Source: Thiospirochaeta perfilievii
GTDB taxonomy: Bacteria > Spirochaetota > Spirochaetia > DSM-2461
Direction: 5' to 3'
DNA length: 64,000 bases
NCBI RefSeq assembly: GCF_008329945.1
Contig: NZ_CP035807.1
Location: 1,550,001-1,614,000, forward strand
A program made the position numbers and the translations under genes. Below the pieces are notes generated by a model. That model saw only the letters and a program-made list of their open reading frames with translations. It searched no databases and had not been told where the DNA came from. Positions 37,241 to 45,775 of the stretch are shown here, one piece after another; position 1 is the first letter of the stretch; each line of letters starts with the position of its first letter.

Positions 37241-37989
37241 TTACATTAAGAAAATTACGAAGCCTAAAAGAGAGCACAAGACTAAGAAAATATTTAATAA
37301 TCCTCGAAGAAATTGAAAATATTCTAAAGAGAGGATCAAAATTAAGTGATAGTTATTATAATAGTATTCTATTAGAGATAGGCAATGAAGTTAATCTATC
37401 ACAAAGGGCAAAAGAGCTAGCATTTGGACAAATTAATCAACGAAGTATAAATAGTTTAAAACATTTAATAATGGCTAACTTAAATATTGAGCCTAGTGAG
37501 TGGGATTTTACAGCACCTGTAGATAACTTTATTTCAAAAAAAATAAAATTAGGAATTAACTTATATCTAGATGATATAAGATCTCCATTTAACTTAGGAT
37601 CTATTTTTAGAACTAGTGAGTGTTTTGGAGTATCAAAGATACTTATTTCCCAGGACTCTACAAAACCTAATCATAACAGAGCAAAACGAACAGCAATGGG
37701 CTGTATAGATAGGATAGATTGGGAAATTACTGACTTAGACTCTATAAAAGGGCCGTTTTTTGCACTGGAACTTGGAGGAACACCTATTGATGAGTTTGAC
37801 TTCCCAGATAATGCAACTGTTTTTATAGGTAGTGAAGAGCTAGGTGTATCGCCAGAAGCTCTAAAGCTTGCAGATAGTAGTTTAGGACGAGTAACAATCC
37901 CTCTACATGGAGGAAAAAGCTCATTAAATGTAGCAAATGCAACAGCAATACTTCTACATAGATGGAGTGAAAAACTATTAAAAGGTTGA
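37237..37989 (+). CDS. SpoU/TrmH-type RNA 2'-O-methyltransferase
   Basis: A 250-aa SPOUT methyltransferase. Motif 1 is DDIRSPFNLGSIFRTSECFG, motif 2 is VFIGSEELGVSPEAL and motif 3 is IPLHGGKSSLNVANATAILLHRW, which form the knot that binds AdoMet. The first 95 residues are helical and unlike the usual L30-like domain. TTG 37237 overlaps the previous stop (TTGA). The target RNA is unknown. Confidence 0.9.
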   Translation: MITLRKLRSLKESTRLRKYLIILEEIENILKRGSKLSDSYYNSILLEIGNEVNLSQRAKELAFGQINQRSINSLKHLIMANLNIEPSEWDFTAPVDNFISKKIKLGINLYLDDIRSPFNLGSIFRTSECFGVSKILISQDSTKPNHNRAKRTAMGCIDRIDWEITDLDSIKGPFFALELGGTPIDEFDFPDNATVFIGSEELGVSPEALKLADSSLGRVTIPLHGGKSSLNVANATAILLHRWSEKLLKG

Positions 37990-39459
37990 TTTCTCTCTTT
38001 CAAATTTACCTTCAAGTTCAGAAATAATAACCTTAAGTTCATCCTCATCATTAATATGAAAAAACGTTAAAACTGTAGGGTCTATCTGCTCAAAAATAAT
38101 ATCACCTGAAAGATAACCTGCAAAAATATTTGCTAAATATACAGCAAAAACATACCCTTTATCCCCTTTCTTACACTTTAGTGGGTCATGGTGATAACGA
38201 ATACAGCTAACTAGAGAGTCAGGGAAATTCCATTTCTCTGCAATTCTAGCTCCAATCTCAGCATGATTATAGCCTGCGAACAGGTCCTCAATTATTTTAG
38301 TAGGTAGGGATTTACTTTTAGCAATTTTTTCAAAACGTGTCATTAAACCTGCACTTATATTTGCAAAAACAGCTTTACCTATATCGTGTAAAATACCACC
38401 CATAAATGCATCTTCTGCAATATCTTTAGATAACCTTCTAGCTCTAGCTAATGAGTAGGCAGAGAAAGCTACAAAGTGGGAGTGTTCCCAAAGTTTACGA
38501 CTACCCTCAAATTTAAGTGTTTTTTGTGCTCCATATCTTAATATTAAGTCTCTTAACCCCTTCATACCAATTAAAGAGACAGCACTTAATAAATTCTCAA
38601 CCTTATTTGGAAGCATAAATTGGGAGGAATTTACAATTTTTAATACGTCTGCTGTCATAGCAGGGTCGATACTAATCTGTTTAGCAATATCAGTCATAGA
38701 AGAGTCTTTATCATTAATTAAATCCTGAATCCTTCTAATATTCTCAGGGAATTGAGGTATACTATCAATTCCATTAACTATTTCATCTATTAATAATTCA
38801 ATACCTTCAGCTCTAACATCTGCCATTTTTAGGGTCAACGCTGCGGATGTAACACCATCATTTACTGATATCTCAAAAGCCTCTTCTGTTAAACCAATCT
38901 TTTTTAACATTAAAACCATAATTACTATACCAAGACCAGCACCCTCAGAGTCATCTAGAATTTCAGAAAAAGCTTCTTCCATAGAGTGATAAGTTCTAGC
39001 TCTAGCCATTCTATCATAGACCCTAGAAAGCTCTTTTTGTGATATCTCAGAATTATTTCTAACAGTTAACATTAAAACACTACCCTGGGCATGAAAGGAT
39101 ATCTTTACATATAACCCCGCCTCTTCTTGCAGTTTAAGATAATAATCAATATTAGACAGGGTATCCTCTTTAAAAGATGTCATACCTCTTTTATAATCCT
39201 CTGGAGAGTCCATTCTTAGACCATTTTTTTCAAAATAGATTCGTTTAGTGTTAGCTTTTTTTGCATTAGTGATAATCTCTTTAAGACAGTAGGATATCTT
39301 GTCATGAACTTCAATTAAGCCAAACTCACTTAATATTAACTCTAATATAGCCTCTATTCTTAACTCAGTATCTCTAGATACTTTATGAGTAGTTATTGTT
39401 ATAGGTATTGATTTTGTTAATGCGGAAAATATTTTTTCCTTCTGAGCCTCTGATATCAT
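37978..39459 (-). CDS. HDOD signalling protein with an N-terminal ATPase-like domain
   Basis: A 493-aa cytoplasmic protein. The N-terminal part resembles a histidine-kinase-like ATPase: an N-box-like SYCLKEIITNAKKANTKR and a G-box-like EGAGLGIVIMVLMLKK, but no dimerisation/phosphoacceptor helix. The C-terminal part is an HDOD domain (IPQFPENIRRIQDLINDKDSS, IVNSSQFMLPNKVENLLSAVSLIGMKGLRDL, GGILHDIGKAVFANI). Start is ATG 39459: a perfect TATAAT ends 6 nt before it and the longer frame lacks a ribosome site. HDOD proteins commonly act in second-messenger control; the partner is unknown. Confidence 0.85.
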   Translation of the reverse strand: MISEAQKEKIFSALTKSIPITITTHKVSRDTELRIEAILELILSEFGLIEVHDKISYCLKEIITNAKKANTKRIYFEKNGLRMDSPEDYKRGMTSFKEDTLSNIDYYLKLQEEAGLYVKISFHAQGSVLMLTVRNNSEISQKELSRVYDRMARARTYHSMEEAFSEILDDSEGAGLGIVIMVLMLKKIGLTEEAFEISVNDGVTSAALTLKMADVRAEGIELLIDEIVNGIDSIPQFPENIRRIQDLINDKDSSMTDIAKQISIDPAMTADVLKIVNSSQFMLPNKVENLLSAVSLIGMKGLRDLILRYGAQKTLKFEGSRKLWEHSHFVAFSAYSLARARRLSKDIAEDAFMGGILHDIGKAVFANISAGLMTRFEKIAKSKSLPTKIIEDLFAGYNHAEIGARIAEKWNFPDSLVSCIRYHHDPLKCKKGDKGYVFAVYLANIFAGYLSGDIIFEQIDPTVLTFFHINDEDELKVIISELEGKFEREKSTF

Positions 39460-39465
39460 ATTACA

Positions 39466-39541
39466 ATTATAACATAATAGAGAATAAAAGAACAACAAAC
39501 TTTTATATTTACTTGCCCCAGGATAAATTTATAGCTAAAAT
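39466..39541. promoter_or_regulatory. Divergent leaderless promoters (HDOD gene and Nif3-like gene)
   Basis: Minus strand: TTGTTC-N18-TATAAT, with TATAAT at 39466-39471, ends 6 nt before ATG 39459. Plus strand: TTGCCC (39513-39518), exactly 17 nt, TAAAAT (39536-39541), then 6 nt to ATG 39548. Neither ATG has a Shine-Dalgarno sequence. Confidence 0.7.
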
Positions 39542-39547
39542 TATTTT

Positions 39548-40306
39548 ATGAAATTACACGAATTGAATAAATTGATATTTGACAAGCTTAATTTGCAACA
39601 GTTTGCCCCATCAGACTCATCTTTAAATGGAGTTCAAGTAGGAGACTTAAATCAGGATGTTTCAAAAGTAGCACTTTTAGTAGACGCTTCTTTAGAGGGC
39701 TTTAAGCAGGCAAAAAAACAGGGTGCAGATGTTATATTTGTACATCATGGACTTTTTTGGGGTCGGCCATTAGCCATTACAGGTTCCCACTATAAAAGAG
39801 TAGAGTTCCTAATAAAAAATAACATATCTCTAATTGCATGCCACCTCCCCTTAGATGCGCATCCAATACTAGGAAATAACGCTGGTATTGCAGATAAGTT
39901 AGGGTTAGTAGATTTAGAACCCTTTGGTAAATACAAGTCAAACAACATTGGAATTAAAGGCAGACTCCCTGAAAAAAACAGTATAGACGAAATTAAAAAG
40001 TTACTATTAGGAGATAATGAGCCAGCTTTTATAGTCCCAGGAGGTAAAAACTCAGTTTCTTCAGTAGCTATTGTTTCAGGAGGCTCCCCCTTCTCTGTTT
40101 TAGAAGCAATAGATCAAGGTATTGATCTTTTTATTACAGGGGATAGAAGTCACGAGGTATATCACACTTGCCTTGAAGAAGGGATAAATATGATATCAGC
40201 AGGGCACTATGCCACTGAGGTTTTTGGTGTACAGCTAGTAGGAAACTGGTTAAAAACTGAGTTTAATCTAGAGACTATATTTATTGATATTCCCACAGGG
40301 GCTTAA
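39548..40306 (+). CDS. Nif3-like dinuclear metal centre protein
   Basis: A 252-aa member of the NIF3/YbgI (DUF34) family. NGVQVGD, VFVHHGLFWGRPLAITGSHYKRV, CHLPLDAH, VSGGSPFSVLEAIDQGIDLFITGDRSHEVYH and SAGHYATEVFGVQ supply the His/Asp/Glu metal ligands. These hexameric proteins bind two metals; the proposed role is nucleotide-related hydrolysis and is not settled. The transcript appears leaderless. Confidence 0.93.
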   Translation: MKLHELNKLIFDKLNLQQFAPSDSSLNGVQVGDLNQDVSKVALLVDASLEGFKQAKKQGADVIFVHHGLFWGRPLAITGSHYKRVEFLIKNNISLIACHLPLDAHPILGNNAGIADKLGLVDLEPFGKYKSNNIGIKGRLPEKNSIDEIKKLLLGDNEPAFIVPGGKNSVSSVAIVSGGSPFSVLEAIDQGIDLFITGDRSHEVYHTCLEEGINMISAGHYATEVFGVQLVGNWLKTEFNLETIFIDIPTGA

Positions 40307-40307
40307 A

Positions 40308-40724
40308 TTGAATAGGGGCCCTATAATTACTACATTTTTCCTATTAACCCTTGACCAGTTAAGTAAATATCTTCTTAAAAGCAGAGAGTTTGTTATTATT
40401 AAGAGTAAATACTTATCTATAAATATCAGTAGTTTAGAGGGTTCGGATTTATCAATAACAGAGTATGCTCTTCCAATTATTATTATTTCACTTCTAATTG
40501 TGGGTATATATAATTTAAAAAATACAACTCCCCTTGAGAACTATTTATTATGGATTATTTGTGGTGGGGTTATTGGAAACATGATAAATAATGGGAGGTT
40601 TTTTCAAGTAAAAACTATCTTTACATTACCATTAGTTAATATTGCAGACTTAATGGTAGTCATCTGTGGAATAATTATGATAATATTCATTATTCTTAAA
40701 GATAGGAGGAGGAATATAATATGA
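40308..40724 (+). CDS. LspA-like membrane protein lacking catalytic aspartates
   Basis: A 138-aa four-helix membrane protein resembling signal peptidase II: LLTLDQLSKYLLKS near the N-terminus, CGGVIGNMINNGRFF in place of the GG-GN-IDR motif, and PLVNIADLMVVICG in place of FN-AD. The Asp of the GN-IDR motif is Asn and the following V-DF Asp is absent; only the NIAD Asp remains. It is therefore probably not a working prolipoprotein peptidase. I place the start at TTG 40308 because AGGGG lies 7 nt upstream, at the end of the Nif3-like gene. Confidence 0.65.
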   Translation: MNRGPIITTFFLLTLDQLSKYLLKSREFVIIKSKYLSINISSLEGSDLSITEYALPIIIISLLIVGIYNLKNTTPLENYLLWIICGGVIGNMINNGRFFQVKTIFTLPLVNIADLMVVICGIIMIIFIILKDRRRNII

Positions 40725-41005
40725 ATAAAAAATTAAGTACGCTACTTTTCATTATAGCTGGGACAATTTTAAATATATTATTAATGTTTATATTTATCTT
40801 TGGACTACTTGCTGGAACTTCAGCTCTTTTACGTGGCTTAGGTTATGAACCTGGAAGTTCAATATATATTCCATTTCTAATTGGTGCTATTTTTGGTGGT
40901 ATGGTTTTAGCATTTATTACATACTCAAAAATTACAAAGTATATCCAAAAGAAATATGACTTAGAAAAATATTTAGAACCAATTTTTAAACAGAGAAGAA
41001 GGTAG
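40721..41005 (+). CDS. Small two-helix membrane protein of unknown function
   Basis: A 94-aa protein with two hydrophobic helices (LLFIIAGTILNILLMFIFIFGLLAG and YIPFLIGAIFGGMVLAFITY) and a basic C-terminus ending KQRRR. Its ATG overlaps the stop of the LspA-like gene (ATGA), so the two are coupled and may act together. No family is recognised. Its last codons form the 5' arm of the terminator. Confidence 0.7.
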   Translation: MNKKLSTLLFIIAGTILNILLMFIFIFGLLAGTSALLRGLGYEPGSSIYIPFLIGAIFGGMVLAFITYSKITKYIQKKYDLEKYLEPIFKQRRR

Positions 41006-41025
41006 TTTAACTACCTTCTTTTTTT
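40996..41025 (+). terminator. Intrinsic terminator overlapping the end of the small membrane protein gene
   Basis: An 11-bp stem (AAGAAGGTAGT with ACTACCTTCTT), a 3-nt loop and a T-run. The stop codon TAG lies in the 5' arm. The convergent gene ends 4 nt beyond, so the hairpin may serve both strands. Confidence 0.9.
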
Positions 41026-42640
41026 AGTATCCGTCACTTAACTCTCTATTTGTATCTTTTTTATAAAGTTCGCTATAAACAAAACCACGATTCCGTAGAT
41101 GCTCTCTAAGCTCTTTTGGAAATGGTATATTCCTCCAAAATATCCCTCTAACATCTTTTTCAAGTTTTTGAGTACCAACACTCTCCTTTGTTATCCAAAG
41201 AATATAGTCCTCAATAAACCTAAGCTTAACATCACCCTTTAGTTTTCTCTCTTCAAACCATTGAAAATACTTTCCAGTTATCCCCTCTTCCATCCAGTAG
41301 TATTGGGCCTTTGCCTTAGCAACTTCCCACCTAAGATCTGCTAATGCGGTAATAACCGCAAGTTTTATATCCTTAGGATATAGAGGTACTGCTACTCGTC
41401 CCCTACTTGAAGCTCTATTATACTTCTCAAAGGGCTCCCAACATATACCTTTATCTCCATAACAGGGAATAATTATAATATGGGGAACAATTCTATGGGT
41501 CTCCCTTCTATGAGTTCTTCTAAAAACACCAGGATCAATATCCTCCACATATTTCATAACCTTCAAGATCTGTTCTCTTGTTGCAATATCATTAAAATTA
41601 GAAGTTATATAAGACCCGTGAAGTATAGGAAAATGATTTCCCTGTCTTCCTACACACATTTTATGAATCTGCCTTAAATTATTAACCTCTTTTTTAATTA
41701 TCGCGGGGTTAACAACCTCTGTAGGTTCATCATTCATTCTCTCTACAACTTTATCCAGTTTTGATTGGGCTAACTTTGCCTCTTGTATACCTAATGTATA
41801 CTCACGGTCTAACCTTTGAAGCTCTTTAGTAGAGTTTATTAGATCTGTTAATGCTGTTTTTTGTAAAACTGTGTAACCCATCTCTATAGAAGGAAATACA
41901 GGATGTTGAGTATGATTTGCAAGCTCTCTAACATTATCAATTATAGACTTTTCAGCAGATGAACGTTTTTTTTGTAGAATCTTTAAAGACCCTAGTCTAC
42001 TATCTAGAGCTCCTGAGAATTTATCCTTCTGCATTCTTAGGCCAGAAGTACCTCTGCTTTTTTTATTTTTAATAGGTTCCTCATCTGAACCTAAGGGGTT
42101 TACATCACCTAATGTAACCATCTCTAACCACTCGTCAAAATAGTGTACAGGTTCTCCATGGATATTATCCTGTATAATAACAGAGAGGTTTTCCAACTGA
42201 TCCCTATTTACCAAGGTAGGAAGTAGTAAAGCATATCTTAGTAAAAATTTCTTTTCCAAGGACAGAGCGTTCCCTACTTTTTGGGATAGAGCCTCTATAA
42301 AGTCCCAATATACAGGTTGAAGCCTATTTCTAAACATAGTTTTATCCTGGGGATCCTTGGCTTTTAAAAATTTAGCCAGGGAAGAGTGGAGTTTCTGAGC
42401 TATCTCTCCCTCACCTTGTAACGCTCTTTTATAGTACTTTTCATCATATAAATTTTTAACTGGTTTAGTTTTAAAAACAGTTATTTCTTCAAACTCTTCC
42501 CTATCTACTACCTCATTTCCATCAACTATTTCATCTTCAAAAAGATCATTAAAAGATGGATTTATATTAAGATCAACAGGAGAATCATTATTATTAGACC
42601 CCTTTGAAGGTAGTCCAAGAATATCATCTAAATCACTCAT
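41024..42640 (-). CDS. Conserved-looking cytoplasmic protein of unknown function
   Basis: A 538-aa soluble protein with an acidic, Asn-rich N-terminus (about 60 residues), helical middle regions with coiled-coil character (about 230-330: LINSTKELQRLDREYTLGIQ, KKEVNNLRQIHKM) and a more globular C-terminal half (HRIVPHIIIIPCYGDKGICWEPFEKYNRASSRGRVAVPLYP). No enzymatic motif is recognised. The ATG has no ribosome site but an extended -10 (TGC-TATTAT) 6 nt upstream, so it is probably leaderless. Confidence 0.65.
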   Translation of the reverse strand: MSDLDDILGLPSKGSNNNDSPVDLNINPSFNDLFEDEIVDGNEVVDREEFEEITVFKTKPVKNLYDEKYYKRALQGEGEIAQKLHSSLAKFLKAKDPQDKTMFRNRLQPVYWDFIEALSQKVGNALSLEKKFLLRYALLLPTLVNRDQLENLSVIIQDNIHGEPVHYFDEWLEMVTLGDVNPLGSDEEPIKNKKSRGTSGLRMQKDKFSGALDSRLGSLKILQKKRSSAEKSIIDNVRELANHTQHPVFPSIEMGYTVLQKTALTDLINSTKELQRLDREYTLGIQEAKLAQSKLDKVVERMNDEPTEVVNPAIIKKEVNNLRQIHKMCVGRQGNHFPILHGSYITSNFNDIATREQILKVMKYVEDIDPGVFRRTHRRETHRIVPHIIIIPCYGDKGICWEPFEKYNRASSRGRVAVPLYPKDIKLAVITALADLRWEVAKAKAQYYWMEEGITGKYFQWFEERKLKGDVKLRFIEDYILWITKESVGTQKLEKDVRGIFWRNIPFPKELREHLRNRGFVYSELYKKDTNRELSDGY

Positions 42641-42646
42641 AATCTA

Positions 42647-42711
42647 ATAATAGCACATTCTTATTAAATTTAAAAAGACAACTTGCTTTTTAAAGTTATA
42701 AAAAATATTAT
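42647..42711. promoter_or_regulatory. Divergent leaderless promoters at 42.65-42.71 kb
   Basis: Minus strand: extended -10 TGCTATTAT (TATTAT at 42647-42652, TGC at 42653-42655), then TAGATT and ATG 42640. Plus strand: TTGCTT (42683-42688), exactly 17 nt, TATTAT (42706-42711), then 5 nt to ATG 42717. No Shine-Dalgarno sequence is present for either gene. Confidence 0.7.
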
Positions 42712-42716
42712 GAGCT

Positions 42717-43112
42717 ATGTTTCCTTATATTTTAGTTTTTTCAATACTATTTCTAATAATTATTTTACTTTTTTATACTAAAGGAAGTTATAAGGAGATA
42801 AAACAGGTAGCAACGGAACAACTTCCAACAGGAAAACCATGCCCGATATGCCAGTGGCCCCTTCAGAAAAACGAAAGAGTACACTCAATAATATATAGAT
42901 CCAAGGGTGATACAATTATGCATATATATGGCTGTCCCTACTGTTACAAAGAGCATCCAAAAACTAAATATAAAGAGAAATCCCAACGTATATGCCCATC
43001 ATGTAAAAAAGAACTTCAATCAAAAGAGTTTGTAATTGCCAGATTGTTTGAAAAACCCGGTAAAAACCATGTTCACGTTTTAGGATGCTACAGATGTAGG
43101 GGAAAAAGATAA
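42717..43112 (+). CDS. Membrane-anchored double zinc-ribbon protein
   Basis: A 131-aa protein: one N-terminal helix (YILVFSILFLIIILLFY) followed by two zinc-ribbon-like modules with Cys pairs CPIC, CPYC, CPSC and CYRC. The function is unknown; anchored ribbons of this size often bind protein or nucleic acid. It appears leaderless. It lies upstream of leuS in the same direction, but leuS has its own predicted promoter. Confidence 0.7.
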   Translation: MFPYILVFSILFLIIILLFYTKGSYKEIKQVATEQLPTGKPCPICQWPLQKNERVHSIIYRSKGDTIMHIYGCPYCYKEHPKTKYKEKSQRICPSCKKELQSKEFVIARLFEKPGKNHVHVLGCYRCRGKR

Positions 43113-43118
43113 TCTTTC

Positions 43119-43147
43119 TAGACCAACTTATCTACTTCTGATATTAT
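43119..43147 (+). promoter_or_regulatory. Promoter for leuS
   Basis: TAGACC (43119-43124), 17 nt, TATTAT (43142-43147), then 7 nt to ATG 43155. No ribosome site lies between, so the leuS transcript may be leaderless. Confidence 0.55.
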
Positions 43148-43154
43148 CGTTTCC

Positions 43155-45575
43155 ATGAGTAGTTATAATTTTACAGAGATAGAAAAAAAATGGCAGAATT
43201 ACTGGGAAGAGAATAAGACATTTAAGGTAACTGAAGATCCTAGTTTTCCTAAAGAGAAAAGAATGTACGTTTTGGATATGTTTCCATATCCCTCAGGAGC
43301 AGGTCTCCATGTAGGTCACCCTGAAGGTTATACAGCAACAGATATGTACTGTAGATACCTAAGAATGAACGGATACAATGTCCTCCATCCTATGGGTTTT
43401 GACTCATTTGGTCTCCCAGCCGAAAACTACGCAATAAAAACAGGAACACATCCTGAAGCAACAACAGTGGCTAACATTGATAATTTTAGAAGACAGATAA
43501 AGTCCCTAGGATTTTGTTATGACTGGGACAGGGAAGTTTCAACACATACATCCGAGTATTACAAGTGGACCCAGTGGATATTTTTACAACTATACAAGAA
43601 AGGTCTCGCATACGAAGCAGAGACTCCAATAAATTGGTGTCCTGAGTGTAAAACTGGACTAGCAAATGAAGAAGTAAAAGACGGAGGCTGTGATAGATGT
43701 GGAACTAAGGTTTCAAGAAAAAATCTAAGACAGTGGATGTTTGAAATAACAAAGTATGGTGACAGTCTACTAGAAGGGCTAAATAATATTAGCTGGACCG
43801 AATCTGTAAAAGCTATGCAGAATAACTGGATAGGTAGGTCGGAAGGGGCTAATGTTGTATTTAAGCTAGAGAAAGGTGAAGGTGAAATCGAGGTTTATAC
43901 AACTAGACCAGACACTCTTTTTGGGGCAACATATATGGTTTTATCCCCAGAACACAAACTAGTAGAAGAGATAACAACTAATGAGTATAAGGATGCTGTT
44001 GAAGATTATAAAAACCAGGCAGCCTTAAAATCAGATTTAGAGAGAACTGACCTAGCTAAGGGTAAAACTGGGGTTTTTACTGGAGCATACGCTATAAACC
44101 CTGTAAATGGAGACAAAATCCCTGTTTGGATATCTGATTATATTTTAATTTCCTATGGAACCGGTGCTATTATGGCTGTTCCTGCCCACGATGAGAGAGA
44201 CTGGGAATTTGCTAAAACTTTTAATCTACCTATAAAACAAGTTGTTTCTAGAGATGGAAATATTACAGAACTTACCGAAGTTTACCCTGCTAAGGATGGA
44301 ATTGCAGTTAACTCTGGAAAATTTGATGGTATGAAAACCCAGGATGCAATAAAGGCTATAATTTCATGGTTAGAAGAGGAGAAAATTGGGTTTAAATCTG
44401 TTAACTATAAACTAAGAGACTGGGTATTTAGTAGACAGAGATACTGGGGAGAACCAATACCTCTAATTCACTGTCCAACATGTGGTACTGTACCTGTTCC
44501 TGAGAATGAACTACCTTTAGAGTTACCAAATGTTACTAGCTATGAACCATCAGGAACTGGGGAATCTCCCCTTGCAAACATTGATGAGTGGGTTAATTGT
44601 AGCTGCCCTAAATGTGGTGAAGCTGCAAAGAGAGAGACAAACACTATGCCACAGTGGGCTGGTTCATGCTGGTACTACCTAAGATATATTGACCCAAAAA
44701 ATACAGAAGCTTTCTGCTCTAAAGAGAAGGAAGAGTATTGGATGCCTGTAGGCTTATATGTGGGAGGAGCTGAACACGCAGTACTCCACCTATTATATGC
44801 ACGTTTCTGGCACCATGTTTTACACGATTTAGGCCTTGTATCAACAAGAGAACCATTCCAAAGATTAATAAATCAAGGAATGATCCTTGGAGAGGGTGGA
44901 ATTAAAATGTCTAAATCCCTTGGTAATGTTATTAATCCAGATGATGTTATTAAAGAGTATGGCGCAGACTCTATGAGACTTTACGAGATGTTTATGGGAC
45001 CTTTAGAGGTAACAAAGCCATGGGATACAAGTGGGATTTCCGGTGTTTACCGTTTCTTAAACAGAGTTTGGAACATGGCAAACCGAGAGGTTTCAGAAGA
45101 GGCTCCAACTAAGGAACAGTTAAAGAGTCTTCATAAAACTATAAAAAAGTTAACCCATGATACTAGTAGATTAGAGTTTAATACAGGTATTGCCCAGATG
45201 ATGATATTTGTTAACGAGAACTACAAGGATGAAAAGGTAAATAGGGCAATATTTGAACCATTTATTAAATTACTTGCTCCATATACACCACATATTGCAG
45301 AAGAGATATGGCAAATTCTAGGGCATGATACAATTATAGCAAATGAGACATGGCCAGAGTTTGATGAAGAGCTAACAAAGGATGATGAAGTAACAATTGT
45401 TATTCAAGTCAATGGAAAGTTAAGAGCAAAACTTCAAATGCCAGCTGATATATCTAAAGAGGATATGGAAAAGGCAGCTTTTGAAGATGACAATATAAAA
45501 ACCCATACTGATGGAAAAACTATTGTAAAAGTTATTGCTGTGCCAGGGAAACTAGTTAATATTGTTGCGAAATAA
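43155..45575 (+). CDS. leuS: Leucyl-tRNA synthetase
   Basis: An 806-aa class I synthetase. The HIGH-type motif is in [21 protein letters not shown], zinc-ribbon Cys pairs are in [22 protein letters not shown], the CP1 editing domain spans about residues 220-400 ([34 protein letters not shown]), and the KMSKS loop is [12 protein letters not shown] at about residue 585. Full length for the family. An IS1182 element begins 13 nt after the stop and supplies a terminator in the right orientation. Confidence 0.97.
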   Translation: MSSYNFTEIEKKWQNYWEENKTFKVTEDPSFPKEKRMYVLDMFPYPSGAGLHVGHPEGYTATDMYCRYLRMNGYNVLHPMGFDSFGLPAENYAIKTGTHPEATTVANIDNFRRQIKSLGFCYDWDREVSTHTSEYYKWTQWIFLQLYKKGLAYEAETPINWCPECKTGLANEEVKDGGCDRCGTKVSRKNLRQWMFEITKYGDSLLEGLNNISWTESVKAMQNNWIGRSEGANVVFKLEKGEGEIEVYTTRPDTLFGATYMVLSPEHKLVEEITTNEYKDAVEDYKNQAALKSDLERTDLAKGKTGVFTGAYAINPVNGDKIPVWISDYILISYGTGAIMAVPAHDERDWEFAKTFNLPIKQVVSRDGNITELTEVYPAKDGIAVNSGKFDGMKTQDAIKAIISWLEEEKIGFKSVNYKLRDWVFSRQRYWGEPIPLIHCPTCGTVPVPENELPLELPNVTSYEPSGTGESPLANIDEWVNCSCPKCGEAAKRETNTMPQWAGSCWYYLRYIDPKNTEAFCSKEKEEYWMPVGLYVGGAEHAVLHLLYARFWHHVLHDLGLVSTREPFQRLINQGMILGEGGIKMSKSLGNVINPDDVIKEYGADSMRLYEMFMGPLEVTKPWDTSGISGVYRFLNRVWNMANREVSEEAPTKEQLKSLHKTIKKLTHDTSRLEFNTGIAQMMIFVNENYKDEKVNRAIFEPFIKLLAPYTPHIAEEIWQILGHDTIIANETWPEFDEELTKDDEVTIVIQVNGKLRAKLQMPADISKEDMEKAAFEDDNIKTHTDGKTIVKVIAVPGKLVNIVAK

Positions 45576-45594
45576 TTTTTAATATATTAAAAGG

Positions 45595-45632
45595 GGCTGT
45601 TGCAAAAGTAATATTTTGTAACAGTCTTTTTT
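45595..45632 (+). terminator. Intrinsic terminator in the left end of the IS
   Basis: GGCTGTTGCAAAA pairs with TTTTGTAACAGTC (two G-T pairs) and is followed by six T. It reads into the element and would end leuS transcription. Confidence 0.85.
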
Positions 45633-45775
45633 GTTTATAAACATAAAGAATATAAATTATGATAAAAATTGTATAAAAACGGAAGAAAATCCTCTTCTAA
45701 CAGCTTTTTAATTTAAAGTTAGATTGTAATACCAAATAAAATGAGACGACTTATAATAGTTATCAACTCTAAAGT

